Source: Desulfobacteria bacterium
Lineage (GTDB): Bacteria > Desulfobacterota > Desulfobacteria > Desulfobacterales > C00003060
Assembly: GCA_030145395.1 (NCBI GenBank)
Contig: JAQYVR010000156.1
Coordinates: 1-38,223 of the forward strand
DNA length: 38,223 nt
Direction: 5' to 3'
Position numbers and translations under genes: made by a program. Shown piece by piece: positions 8,704 through 17,386 of the stretch. Positions within the stretch are counted from its first letter, which is position 1, and each line of letters opens with the position of its first letter. The notes beneath the pieces are model-generated. The model saw nothing but the letters and a program-made list of their open reading frames with translations, had not been told where the DNA came from and did not search any database.

Positions 8704-9732
8704 ATGAAAACGGGAAAAACATATAATGGGTTGCTGGCTTTTCTTGTTAACCTGGCGATCATATCAATGTTTAGCGCATCGGCCTTTGCCGTAGACGACG
8801 GTGCACGTGCCTACTGGAAGGGGAGGGACGGCACTCAGGGCGTGTCTGTCCAGTACCTGAACTTGAATATGCAAGCCTCCGACAGCCAACAATTTGATCC
8901 AGGACAATACATCTATGCAAATTCGGACGCCGAGGCCAATATCTTTATCGCTAACTATGTTCGCCACATGACACTGTTCAATCGGCCGTCGTCGCTTGCC
9001 GTTAACCTTGCCGGGGGTAGTGTCGATGTCGATGTCAGCGGTGCAGTGGCAGGGTTTCTACCCCCTGGCGTTTCAGTAGGTGACTCGTTCAGCCAGTCCG
9101 CCTCCGGATATGCTGACCCAAGTATACAGTATGTGATTAATCTTTTTGGCACCCCGCCGCTCAAGGCCAACTTTGACTTGTTAGATTACGAACCGACCTG
9201 GACCATCGACGCTGCGGTGATGCTGGGGTTGCCAGTCGGTGAGTACGACGACGATAAACTTGTGAATCTAGGTCTAAACCGGTGGTTTGGCCGTATCGCC
9301 CTGCCTATCAAATACCACTTCGGTGTGTTTACCCGCGGCTACATGAAGAGTCTTGAACTGATCCCCTCGGTATGGCTTTTCGCTGAGAACGATGACTTTC
9401 TGGGCCAAAAACTGGAGAACGATCCCATGTGGCAGATCGAAGCGCATCTGACCAATGATTTTACTCCCAGTTTTTTCGGCTCACTGGATCTGCTTTACCG
9501 CAGCGGTTTCCAGTCAGAAATAAATGGTGTTGAAGTGGGAGATGATCTCGACATTGGGAATCTTGGCTTTACCTTCAATTATCAAGCAACGGACAACCTC
9601 GCCATACGCACTAGTTACAGCTCCAACGTGTTTGGCGACAACGATCTGGATAACAGTATTATTCGGATGCAGTTTGTCTACGGATGGCATCGGGATATGG
9701 AAAACATGAAAAAGCTACAGGGTGGCCATTGA
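8704..9732 (+). CDS. Outer-membrane beta-barrel protein (phenol MetA-pathway-like)
   Basis: A 342-residue exported protein with a signal peptide cleaved near AFA (about residue 29) and a body of alternating amphipathic strands with aromatic girdles. The pattern, including LGLPVGEYDDDK, RWFGRIALPIKYH and a late region of paired strands, matches the transporter/MetA-pathway-of-phenol-degradation family of outer-membrane proteins. The start has an excellent site (AAGGAGG, seven bases before ATG). As the immediate partner of the sulfatase it may carry substrate or product across the outer membrane; this is inference. Confidence 0.75.
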   Translation: MKTGKTYNGLLAFLVNLAIISMFSASAFAVDDGARAYWKGRDGTQGVSVQYLNLNMQASDSQQFDPGQYIYANSDAEANIFIANYVRHMTLFNRPSSLAVNLAGGSVDVDVSGAVAGFLPPGVSVGDSFSQSASGYADPSIQYVINLFGTPPLKANFDLLDYEPTWTIDAAVMLGLPVGEYDDDKLVNLGLNRWFGRIALPIKYHFGVFTRGYMKSLELIPSVWLFAENDDFLGQKLENDPMWQIEAHLTNDFTPSFFGSLDLLYRSGFQSEINGVEVGDDLDIGNLGFTFNYQATDNLAIRTSYSSNVFGDNDLDNSIIRMQFVYGWHRDMENMKKLQGGH

Positions 9733-9757
9733 GATCCCGTTGCTTGCTCAATGACAA

Positions 9758-9937
9758 GCCTGGATTAGTGCGTATTGCTTATCCATTGTAGTACTGGCTG
9801 CAGTAGTTGACAGAGAAACGGGCAAGAAATACAAGGTGGCCAAAACTGTGACAAAATGGGGCCACGTCAAAGATATATTTAATCAACGGGCAAAAAAGTT
9901 TCGCGAACGCCTGGATAAGCTGAGTGGGAGAGAATAG
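9758..9937 (+). pseudogene. C-terminal remnant of a DUF3313-type lipoprotein gene
   Basis: An open stretch without a start codon translates to a segment that aligns with the last 45 or so residues of the protein at 166-834. Shared features are LA.V.D..G.K, an identical VTKWG, KD.F...AK..R..LD and a final GR+charged residue before the stop at 9935. The upstream part of the gene is missing, and the frame is closed by a stop at 9752. This looks like the end of an old duplicate, most of which was lost when neighbouring genes were inserted or deleted. Confidence 0.75.
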
Positions 9938-10031
9938 AAGGGTGGCATTGTTTGGGGGATTTGATAACTGCTATGCCACGAGACTGGAGATTAACCCTGT
10001 AAAGAGGTTCTTGCAGGAAGGAGGAAGAACT

Positions 10032-10526
10032 ATGAAAACGGCTGTTTCGTTACTTGTTTTGTTGCTACTCACAACATTCCTTGCGGGATTTGCTGCAGCC
10101 CAAGAGCTGATTATATACCCGAGCAAGGGCCAGAGTCAGGAGCAAATGGAGCAGGATAAGTTTTCCTGTTACTCATGGGCCAAGCAGCAGACGGGCTTTG
10201 ATCCCATGGAGGTGCCCAAGGCAACTGCTCCACCGCCAAAACAAGAGGCCCCAAAGGGAGGCGTGGCCCGCGGTGCCGCGCGAGGTGCGCTGGCTGGAGC
10301 AGTGGTTGGTGAAATAGCTAATGACGACGCGGGCAAGGGAGCGGCCGCTGGTGCTGCAGCAGGCGCTTTGTTCGGAGGCATGAGGCGGCGCGACCAGGCG
10401 AGACATCAGCAACAAGCGGAGCAGCAGTGGGCCCAGGAGCAATCAGCTCAGTACGCTCAAAGGCGCAATGAATACAACCGCGCCTATGCAGCATGCCTGG
10501 AAGGTAAGGGGTACACTGTGAAGTAG
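10032..10526 (+). CDS. Glycine-zipper exported protein
   Basis: A 164-residue protein with a clear signal peptide (about residues 1-23, ending AAAQ). Residues about 77-117 are a Gly/Ala-rich double segment of the YMGG/glycine-zipper type (GGVARGAARGALAGAVVG and GKGAAAGAAAGALFGG), predicted to insert as paired membrane helices. It is followed by a Gln/Arg-rich helix and a conserved tail with C155 (AACLEGKGYTVK) that may pair with C46 (FSCYSWA). The ATG at 10032 is preceded by AAGGAGGAAG; an upstream in-frame ATG at 9924 would put 36 residues before the signal peptide and overlaps the DUF3313 remnant. Function is unknown beyond envelope association. Confidence 0.8.
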   Translation: MKTAVSLLVLLLLTTFLAGFAAAQELIIYPSKGQSQEQMEQDKFSCYSWAKQQTGFDPMEVPKATAPPPKQEAPKGGVARGAARGALAGAVVGEIANDDAGKGAAAGAAAGALFGGMRRRDQARHQQQAEQQWAQEQSAQYAQRRNEYNRAYAACLEGKGYTVK

Positions 10527-10537
10527 ACTGACCGCCT

Positions 10538-10569
10538 GGATGTCTGGAGCGATGGAGTGTTGGAGTAAT
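10538..10569. repeat. 8-bp tandem array (four units)
   Basis: Four consecutive 8-bp units of the type GGAGTGTT occupy the spacer between the glycine-zipper gene and the next gene. Units differ at two to four positions. The middle three units match the inverted half of the array at 2964-2984. Confidence 0.65.
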
Positions 10570-10588
10570 GGTCGGAAAGGAGTTAAGC

Positions 10589-11017
10589 ATGAAAAAGCTG
10601 CAAATAAGCCGGTTCAAACTCACAGGTTTAGTCCTCTTGTGCCTTCTGGTTACACCTCTCCCAGTCACGGCTGGTGACTTTGACGGATCTAAGCCACTGC
10701 TCTGCGCGGTAACCGAGGCCCTCGAGTGCGGGCCCGATGGCGAGTGCCGGCGGGAAAGTGCTGAGAAGGTCAACATTCCGCGGTTTCTCAGAATTGACTT
10801 CAAGAGGAAGACAATCAGCGGCACGCTGGAGAGTGGAGAGGTCCGGACCGCCAAAATCGAAAACATGGCACGCAGTGATGGGAAGCTGATTCTTCAGGGG
10901 GTGCAAAACGGCAAGGGCTGGAGTATGGTGATTACCGAGGCAACAGGAAAGATGACCGTGACTGCCTCTGACGATCGGGCTGGTTTTATCGTCTTTGGTG
11001 CATGCATTGCCAATTAG
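10589..11017 (+). CDS. Exported protein of unknown function
   Basis: A 142-residue protein with a signal peptide (cleavage near VTAG, about residue 29). The start at 10589 has AAGGAG seven bases upstream and puts the signal peptide at the true N-terminus. The mature part has a Cys pair (about residues 40 and 47 in a CAV...ECG pattern), a strand-rich middle and a late Cys near the C-terminus (FGACIAN). It looks like a small periplasmic beta-structured protein. I do not recognise the family. It lies between two other envelope genes on the same strand. Confidence 0.65.
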   Translation: MKKLQISRFKLTGLVLLCLLVTPLPVTAGDFDGSKPLLCAVTEALECGPDGECRRESAEKVNIPRFLRIDFKRKTISGTLESGEVRTAKIENMARSDGKLILQGVQNGKGWSMVITEATGKMTVTASDDRAGFIVFGACIAN

Positions 11018-11111
11018 TCGGCCTCGGGCGCTGCTCTGCATGAAATGAAGTGATGTTGGCGACCACAACAGCAGGGTTTGGCTGTAAGAAATGACTTAGG
11101 GGGCAGTTCAA

Positions 11112-12185
11112 ATGAACAGACTTCGTATCACCTGCATCACCTTGGCCATACTGTATCTCACTGGCTGCGCAACCATCGGGCCACAGACCATAGCCCGTGA
11201 CAGATTCCGTTATACGGACGCGATCTCAGATTCCTGGAAAAGGCAGATGCTGCTGAACATGGTCAAGATTCGATATGCGGATGCCCCGGTTTTCCTCGAG
11301 GTTTCATCCATCATCAGTCAGCAACTCGTGGAAGCCGAGTTCCACGGGAGTCTTTCCTGGGATGCTTTCTTAGCCACAGACAGTCAGACTGTGGGGGGGC
11401 GTGGCAAATACGCTGATCGACCGACCATCACCTATCAGCCCCTCATGGGCGAAAAGTTCAGCCGGAGCCTGATGACGCCAATCCGCCCCGCCGCTATCTT
11501 GTCTCTTGTTCAGTCCGGCCGGCCAGTCGATATCTTATTTCGGGTTTGTATAGAGTCCGTGAATGGTATCTATAACCGTGTCGACGGAAGGATTAGGACC
11601 CATCAGGCTGATCCTGATTTCTACCGCCTTATTGATTCCCTCCAAAAGATTCAGGACTCCATGGCCGTGGGAACACGCATCCGGGAAACAGAAGACGGGA
11701 AACGAGCCACCATGATTTCCTTCCGCAAGAAGGATATTGATCCCAATATCGTGGCGGAAATAAATATTGCGAAGAAATTACTCGGCCTAAATCCCGGACT
11801 GCAAGAATTTAAGGTTTCTCAGGGTGCCGTTGCTCAGGACGACCAGGAGATTGCCATATTGAGCCGTTCAATGCTTGAAATCCTCCAGGAACTGGCCGCA
11901 TACATTGATGTCCCTGAAACCCATGTGGCCGAACAACGCGCTGCACCTAACCTTGTGGACGACAAGGAGATGGCCGGTGATATACCTCCTATTTTTCGTG
12001 TTCAAAGCGATAGCAAGAAGCCTGCTGACGCCTTTGTGGCAGTACAATATCGGGACCACTGGTTCTGGATTGATGACCGGGACTTCACATCAAAAAAGAT
12101 GTTCAGTTTCTTGATGTTTCTCTTTACTCTGGCCGAGACGGGTACTCCCCAACAGGCTCCTGTACTCACTATTCCAACCGGTTAA
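11112..12185 (+). CDS. Lipoprotein of unknown function
   Basis: A 357-residue protein with a short leader and a strong lipobox, LTGC with Cys19. It contains a predicted helical N-terminal part (SWKRQMLLNMVKIRYADAPVF), a middle region with repeated Arg/Asp-rich strands, and a conserved-looking end (FWIDDRDFTSKKMFSFLMFLFTLAETG) followed by a Pro-rich tail. Similar lipoproteins occur as conserved hypotheticals in Proteobacteria, as far as I can recall; I cannot name a function. It is the last plus-strand gene before a convergent porin gene, with 133 bp between them and no clear terminator hairpin seen. Confidence 0.7.
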   Translation: MNRLRITCITLAILYLTGCATIGPQTIARDRFRYTDAISDSWKRQMLLNMVKIRYADAPVFLEVSSIISQQLVEAEFHGSLSWDAFLATDSQTVGGRGKYADRPTITYQPLMGEKFSRSLMTPIRPAAILSLVQSGRPVDILFRVCIESVNGIYNRVDGRIRTHQADPDFYRLIDSLQKIQDSMAVGTRIRETEDGKRATMISFRKKDIDPNIVAEINIAKKLLGLNPGLQEFKVSQGAVAQDDQEIAILSRSMLEILQELAAYIDVPETHVAEQRAAPNLVDDKEMAGDIPPIFRVQSDSKKPADAFVAVQYRDHWFWIDDRDFTSKKMFSFLMFLFTLAETGTPQQAPVLTIPTG

Positions 12186-12318
12186 GGAAAAAAAGAGCAG
12201 CGAAGAAAACTAATTAGAATATAGCCTGAAAGTGCGTGATAAGGGCGTCATTGTCCACATCTTCACCGTGCATCTAATCCCGAAATGTGTAACCAAACGC
12301 AAATAGAGGGGTCAAAAG

Positions 12319-13860
12319 CTAGAACAAGTAATTGAGTTCAAACCGGAATTCATTATAAGAAGGGTCTAAGCCTTCCTTTGTCCTATCTGCATCAACCAGA
12401 CCGATTCGAACCTTTGCTTCTAGATCTGGAAGGAACGGGAATTTGTACCACATATCGGCGTGGATGTTGCCTCGGTCTGTTTTCCTGTGCCCACCCAATT
12501 GTTCTTTCTTGTCATCAAAGTCCATATAGGCATAATCGATTCCCGCTCGAAGCCCTTCAATGATCCCGGCTTTGCCAAAGTCATAGAACGCCTTAACCAT
12601 CCAGGATTGCGTATTGGCTTCCCAGTTATATTGGCCCATGGAACGGGTATAACCGGCAGTAGGGAACCCCCTCCACGGAGTAATAAGATCTGCGTCATCA
12701 GAGGTTTCAGAGTATCCCGCCAATAAGCTTCCCGCACCTTTCTTTAGCACAAGCCGTGCTGCGTAGAGTTTGGCGTCAACAGAGTCTGCATCCTCGTACC
12801 CGTTTGCCGATCCGGTGACACCTGCCAGGCTTCCGTTTAATGCAGCCCCGCCGACCCCTCCGGCGCCGTCATCAAACTGCTGCATATATCTTAATCCCGG
12901 CGTCAGACTCCAACCGTTTGGCAACGGTATTTCATAATTAGGCTCTGCCATGACTGAATAAAACAGATTGGGGACTCCTGTGTACCACAAATCAAGTTTC
13001 AAATTCTTAATCGATTTATTAGTAACCCCAGCTACTATCAGGTCATTCTCTGTATCCTCGTCTGCTGCCGTAAGATTTGCATGAGACAAACCTCTGTGTG
13101 CAGCAGAGTCGTCATTGTTGTTCCATCTACTAATGTCAAATCCATTGAATGTTTTGCCTTTGCCGTCATTGTACGTTATCACATCATGAAATTCCGTATG
13201 ATCCCGCAATTTTTGCTGGGTCAGGTAGCCAAGTGTGACAGTTGTTGCGGACATATCCTTGCTGATTAACGTGCAGCCTTCAAAAGTATTTGGTATCATT
13301 TTCGTATCATTCGATTTAGTCAAAAAGCTTTCAAAGATCTGCCGTCCTATTTTGACGTCGGTCTCATGGAAATGATACTGCAGATAGGCCTGGGCCAAAA
13401 CGGTCATCCCCCAATCACCTTCTTCCATTTTGTCATAACGGGAAAAAGTGCCTTTACCACATCTACCAAAAAGAGCATCATCCTTATCCAGCAGCCCGAA
13501 GTTCTGTGCAGTATAGAGACCTGCGGTTCCACTTACGCCGTGAAGCGGTGCTGTTTTATAAATCAGACTGCCGCCGAGAGCGAACCCGGTCGGATCATGT
13601 ATTGGGGCATTATCATACACCAATTCAAAGTAGTTCATTCGAATCCTTCCATACACCTCACCTTTTGCAAAGACATCACTTAGAGTTGTCGCAGTTTCTG
13701 GCAGTACATTGTAGACTTCCGTCATATTGTTTTTTAATGTTCGTTTGGGCTCATCGGCTGCTGCCGACATTGCTGCAAAAGCGCAGAGTAATACTGCCAC
13801 TATACTTAGGCTTAATGTTGCCATCGCTTTGCTGCGCGGTTGTGCCGGGTCATATATCAT
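12319..13860 (-). CDS. Opr-type outer-membrane porin
   Basis: A 513-residue protein with a signal peptide (about residues 1-35, ending SAAADE), many alternating strands and a C-terminal Phe (FELNYLF), as expected for a 16- or 18-strand porin. The opening EVYGRIRMNYFELVYDN and repeated GY/GR strand motifs resemble the Opr family of porins found in Desulfobacterota and Campylobacterota. The ATG at 13860 follows GGAAG about ten bases upstream; Met13 is an alternative start with a weaker site. It is transcribed away from the nrd operon, with its own 224-bp upstream region holding a sigma-54-like site. Substrate is not evident. Confidence 0.8.
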   Translation of the reverse strand: MIYDPAQPRSKAMATLSLSIVAVLLCAFAAMSAAADEPKRTLKNNMTEVYNVLPETATTLSDVFAKGEVYGRIRMNYFELVYDNAPIHDPTGFALGGSLIYKTAPLHGVSGTAGLYTAQNFGLLDKDDALFGRCGKGTFSRYDKMEEGDWGMTVLAQAYLQYHFHETDVKIGRQIFESFLTKSNDTKMIPNTFEGCTLISKDMSATTVTLGYLTQQKLRDHTEFHDVITYNDGKGKTFNGFDISRWNNNDDSAAHRGLSHANLTAADEDTENDLIVAGVTNKSIKNLKLDLWYTGVPNLFYSVMAEPNYEIPLPNGWSLTPGLRYMQQFDDGAGGVGGAALNGSLAGVTGSANGYEDADSVDAKLYAARLVLKKGAGSLLAGYSETSDDADLITPWRGFPTAGYTRSMGQYNWEANTQSWMVKAFYDFGKAGIIEGLRAGIDYAYMDFDDKKEQLGGHRKTDRGNIHADMWYKFPFLPDLEAKVRIGLVDADRTKEGLDPSYNEFRFELNYLF

Positions 13861-13905
13861 CTTCGCTTTACTTCCTTTCTCTCATAACTTGTTCAATATA
13901 AAGTC

Positions 13906-13922
13906 TGCGGGAGTTGGGCCAA
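13906..13922 (-). promoter_or_regulatory. Possible sigma-54 promoter for the porin gene
   Basis: On the minus strand TTGGCCC is followed at the correct spacing (GG, ten bases, GC) by GCA, 46-62 bases before the porin ATG. The -24 part is close to TTGGCAC; the -12 part (CCGCA for TTGCA) is weaker. The -24 part also lies in a short palindrome AGTTGGGCCAACT. Confidence 0.35.
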
Positions 13923-14084
13923 CTAGTCTATAACATTCAAGAATATGTGAGCGCGGGATGCTTCTGCACGTAATCCAAGAGGGACACCTGTTGGCATTTT
14001 TTTTACGGATTGTAAAGGACTAATTGAGTTCCCGAGGGGGAGCCGGGTGGATTGTTTCTGAACGCTCTCAACCTAATTTGTACT

Positions 14085-14816
14085 TCAATCGAGGATACGG
14101 TTTACTCCCTGCTGCATACTCAAAAGGGCCTCATTCGTGAGGGGCTTAACCTTTTTCAGGTCGGACTCCATGGGATCGGCCGGATTGAAATTTTGCAGGG
14201 TCAGGGGCGGGGCTGCCCGGTCCGCGGAACCCGCTTCAGTCCGCAGGGCTTTCAGCTGCTCCGCCAAGAGGCGAATATCTTCTTCTGAAAGAAGGCCGGG
14301 CGTTACTGTGCATCGAAACACATGGGGAACTTCGGCTGACATAAGAACTTGGATCGATTCCTTGATGATACTCACCGGCACATAGACCCCTGCGCAACGG
14401 GCATACATGGCGTCGTCCAGGGGCCCCTTAACGTCCATGGCCACACAGTCAACCAACTGTTCTGAAATCAGATGCCGGAGGATGTCCGGCTGCGTACCGT
14501 TGGTGTCAATCTTGGTCTTGAAACCGGCCTCGTGAATCTTTCCCAGCAAGGCCGGCAGACCCCGGTGCATAGTAGGTTCCCCTCCCGTTATACAGAGACC
14601 GTCCACCCAGTCCTTGAACGGACTGAGTCGGTCAAGTATCGACTCCAGGGGGATTGTCTCCAGCGTATCGGGTTCTAAGACAAGCCGGTGGTTATGACAA
14701 TAGGGGCACCTGAGGTTGCAATAGGGCAAAAAGATTACGGCACAGACCTGTCCCGGCCAATCCAGGAGTGATGTTTCGATGAAGCCTTTAATAGGGGGAA
14801 GTTGGTCACCGGTCAT
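14085..14816 (-). CDS. nrdG: Anaerobic ribonucleoside-triphosphate reductase activating protein
   Basis: A 243-residue radical SAM enzyme that places the glycyl radical on NrdD. The [4Fe-4S] motif is CNLRCPYC with Cys33, 37 and 40, followed by the SAM-binding GGEP near residue 80. It is longer than E. coli NrdG (154 residues) and belongs to the larger NrdG2-like group. It is the third gene of the nrdD-redoxin-nrdG operon, 37 bp after the redoxin gene. Confidence 0.88.
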   Translation of the reverse strand: MTGDQLPPIKGFIETSLLDWPGQVCAVIFLPYCNLRCPYCHNHRLVLEPDTLETIPLESILDRLSPFKDWVDGLCITGGEPTMHRGLPALLGKIHEAGFKTKIDTNGTQPDILRHLISEQLVDCVAMDVKGPLDDAMYARCAGVYVPVSIIKESIQVLMSAEVPHVFRCTVTPGLLSEEDIRLLAEQLKALRTEAGSADRAAPPLTLQNFNPADPMESDLKKVKPLTNEALLSMQQGVNRILD

Positions 14817-14853
14817 TGGGTCTCTTTCTCCTGGGTTACCAGTGACCCATTGA

Positions 14854-15105
14854 CTAATGATGAGTGACTATATTGGCAAGATAACCCCTGATGCCTCCAC
14901 TGTCGGTAATGGCCGATGAATCGCTCAACACCAGGATCGGAAGGCTCTTTTCAGCCATCTCCACTAACTCGTACCAGGCCAAATTGGCCAGGGCATCCGG
15001 GTTGTCGGGTCCTATTTCTTCTACTGAAATCCCGAGGGCATCCAAGTCAAATTCCTTTTTGATCTCCTGACAGGCACTGCAAAGGCTCTTCGTAAAAAGC
15101 GTCAT
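14854..15105 (-). CDS. Glutaredoxin-like redoxin of the nrd operon
   Basis: An 83-residue protein with an N-terminal CSAC redox motif (Cys9, Cys12) directly after the first strand (MTLFTKSL), the layout of NrdH/glutaredoxins. Its short length and late GG-containing segment also fit the thioredoxin fold. The start is the ATG at 15105, which overlaps the nrdD stop as TGATG and has GGAGG five bases upstream; an ATG three bases earlier and one at 15126 are less likely. Position between nrdD and nrdG suggests it supplies electrons for ribonucleotide reduction; that is inference from context and from known redoxin-dependent class III enzymes. Confidence 0.8.
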   Translation of the reverse strand: MTLFTKSLCSACQEIKKEFDLDALGISVEEIGPDNPDALANLAWYELVEMAEKSLPILVLSDSSAITDSGGIRGYLANIVTHH

Positions 15106-17249
15106 CATTCCCTCCCTGCAAACCAACCTTGATTCCGATATCTATCTTTGAGTTCACCCAGCTTGCCTTTGTTCCAGCTTGAAATCGTCGTAAAATAACC
15201 CGTGATTCGGGTTATTCCATCCACCTCAGTGCTGCCGCACCAGGGGCAGGACTCCTGAAGCCCTCGGCTTACCTTGCCACACTCTTTGCAACTGGTGAAT
15301 TCGGGCGAAAAGGCGATCTGATCATTTTTACTTTGTTTAAAGGTCTTGATCACAAAATTGGCCAATGATTCAGCCGGCGGATTGGACTCACCGAGCCATA
15401 TATGGGTTAAGGCCCCTGCCTCAATGATGGGGTGGAAACGCCCTTCAAGCTTGACTCGCTCGATTGGGTTCATGCTTGCACCCACATCAAAAAGGGTTGA
15501 GTTCGTGTAGTACACCTCGCCCTCGGGGAAATTTCCCTTGATCACCGTGGATGACTCTTCGGGAAAATATTTCAGGTCCAGCTTTGCAAAACGGTACGAC
15601 GTGCTTTCCGCGGGGGTTTGTTCCAGCACAAAGCGCATGTTGTGTTTTCGGCTATGCTGGTCAGCCACAAGCTTCATGTGGGCGATGATTTTAAGGCCAA
15701 ACTTCATCGCGTCAGCGGACGCATGCATCGGCTCGCCCGTGTGGTACTGTATAAGCTCATTCATACCGACCATGCCTATAAGATAGGTGCACCGATGCAT
15801 TCTAAGATACGGCGTTCCATCTAGGTCCATATTGAGCAGGCTCAAGGGCCCAGACTTTTTATGGGAAAGAAGGCTCTCGATAAAATCTCGTTTCTCCTGG
15901 TGGGCCTTTACGGCTATCCGCACAAGCTCACCGATCCTTGTAAAGAGTCTGGTGTCGTCCCCTTGAGCCTCATAGGCAAGTCTGGGCAGATTCAGAGTCA
16001 CATTCTGAAGTGCCGAATACCTCATCTTCCAAGGTTGTTTGGCATCTTCGAGGTCCGATTGCTCCAGTTTGAAGCTCAGTCGACAACACTCAGATATCTT
16101 GGCCGTCTCTCCCCGATCGAACACAAAGTACGTATTTCCCTTGTCAGAGGCCACATCACAGATATGGTTCAAAAAGGCCTCGTGACCAGGCGTCTTGAAG
16201 AACTTCTCCGTGATATGCACCAACGGTTTTGGAAAGAAAAAGGGCCTGCCTGCACCATCTCCACCCTTAAATACGTCAAAGAGCTTCCACACGAAGCGCT
16301 GGGCCTCCTTTTCGTACTCGGCATATGTCTTGCCCGTGTATACGCCTCCCGGGCCGATGGCGGGCACATCCTCGAAGTGTTTGGGGACTTCCCAGTACAG
16401 ATTAATATCTGTAAAGATCGCCTGGCCTCCACGCGCCACCGCCTGCTGTGAAAACTCAAAGATCATCATCTGGGCCAGTTGCTCCACGCCCCGATCATCG
16501 AGTTCTTCCAGATATGGGGCAAAAAACAGATTGACTGCGTCCCAGCCAATGGCACCGGCAAAATTACCCTGTAAGGCTGCTGCAAACTTGACCATGTGGG
16601 CAAGCAGGACCTCGGCATGTTTGGCTGGTTTGGCCATGGCCAAGGAATTGGGCAGATTCAGGCCGAATTTTTTCAGATATTCCAGAGATTGTCCTGAGCA
16701 GTACGGGCGGTCGATGAATCCCAGGTCGTGCAGGTGAATGGCCCCTTGCATATGGGCGTCTCCCACGTCCGGTGAAAACACGTTCAAAAGAGCATATTCC
16801 TTCTTAATACTTTCCGCCAAGGTCAGGTTGGTCGCTTCGGGCCCATGAGGGACATTGGCGTTCTCCTTGTTGGGATGCATGATCATCTGCTCAACGTCGT
16901 ACAGGGGAACTCCAAGACGCGTGTGCAACTTCCGGGCCTGCTCCAACCCCCGTTCAATGAGCTTGGCATCCACCAACTCTCTGATCAGTGGCGAGGTGAC
17001 CATGGAGATGCTGGAGGACAGGATCGTCTCCTGAACTTCCAGGCTGATCGCCTCGGCCGTATCCTGGTCAACCAGGGCTTCTCGGACCATGGCATCCACG
17101 ATCTTTTGACGGTCCCAGCTGTCTATAGCCTCACCAGACGTTCGGACAAAAAGGGCTATGTCTGTGGTTTCGTGCATATGGCCTTCGGTCCCGACTCCGC
17201 TTCGGGAAGTTTCCTTATCAGCATGAGAAAATTCCAAGAGATTGCCCAT
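15105..17249 (-). CDS. nrdD: Anaerobic (class III) ribonucleoside-triphosphate reductase
   Basis: A 714-residue glycyl-radical enzyme that makes deoxyribonucleotides without oxygen. The N-terminal region (about residues 30-115) resembles an ATP-cone regulatory domain. The C-terminus has the zinc-binding cysteines 654, 657, 668 and 671 (CKEC, CPWC) and the radical loop RITGY with Gly684. The internal ISECCRLSF segment carries cysteines of the active-site region. I chose the ATG at 17249, with GGGAGG nine bases upstream; an in-frame TTG 66 bases further upstream is less likely. The gene is preceded by a promoter with NrdR boxes and overlaps the redoxin gene. Confidence 0.93.
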   Translation of the reverse strand: MGNLLEFSHADKETSRSGVGTEGHMHETTDIALFVRTSGEAIDSWDRQKIVDAMVREALVDQDTAEAISLEVQETILSSSISMVTSPLIRELVDAKLIERGLEQARKLHTRLGVPLYDVEQMIMHPNKENANVPHGPEATNLTLAESIKKEYALLNVFSPDVGDAHMQGAIHLHDLGFIDRPYCSGQSLEYLKKFGLNLPNSLAMAKPAKHAEVLLAHMVKFAAALQGNFAGAIGWDAVNLFFAPYLEELDDRGVEQLAQMMIFEFSQQAVARGGQAIFTDINLYWEVPKHFEDVPAIGPGGVYTGKTYAEYEKEAQRFVWKLFDVFKGGDGAGRPFFFPKPLVHITEKFFKTPGHEAFLNHICDVASDKGNTYFVFDRGETAKISECCRLSFKLEQSDLEDAKQPWKMRYSALQNVTLNLPRLAYEAQGDDTRLFTRIGELVRIAVKAHQEKRDFIESLLSHKKSGPLSLLNMDLDGTPYLRMHRCTYLIGMVGMNELIQYHTGEPMHASADAMKFGLKIIAHMKLVADQHSRKHNMRFVLEQTPAESTSYRFAKLDLKYFPEESSTVIKGNFPEGEVYYTNSTLFDVGASMNPIERVKLEGRFHPIIEAGALTHIWLGESNPPAESLANFVIKTFKQSKNDQIAFSPEFTSCKECGKVSRGLQESCPWCGSTEVDGITRITGYFTTISSWNKGKLGELKDRYRNQGWFAGRE

Positions 17250-17348
17250 CTTAATACGCCTCCCAAGGGGTTGGTCATTAGTTCTGTTGCCAAGTCGCAG
17301 CAGGTGACCGGTCAAGGTTGTTAGGTGCTATGTTCCAAACAAACCGAC

Positions 17349-17377
17349 TCTAAACCACAACATATTGTGGTTGTCAA
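17349..17377 (-). promoter_or_regulatory. Sigma-70 type promoter of nrdD
   Basis: On the minus strand TTGACA (17377-17372) is followed after exactly 17 bases by TTTAGA (17354-17349), giving a leader of roughly 90 bases before the nrdD ATG. The spacer is the NrdR box plus one base, so repressor binding would block RNA polymerase directly. Confidence 0.75.
17355..17370. promoter_or_regulatory. NrdR box 1
   Basis: CCACAACATATTGTGG is a 6-bp perfect inverted repeat that matches the NrdR consensus acaCwAtATaTwGtgt at 13 of 16 positions, including nearly all the strongly conserved core. It fills the -35/-10 spacer of the nrdD promoter. Confidence 0.75.
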
Positions 17378-17386
17378 GAAAAAAAA

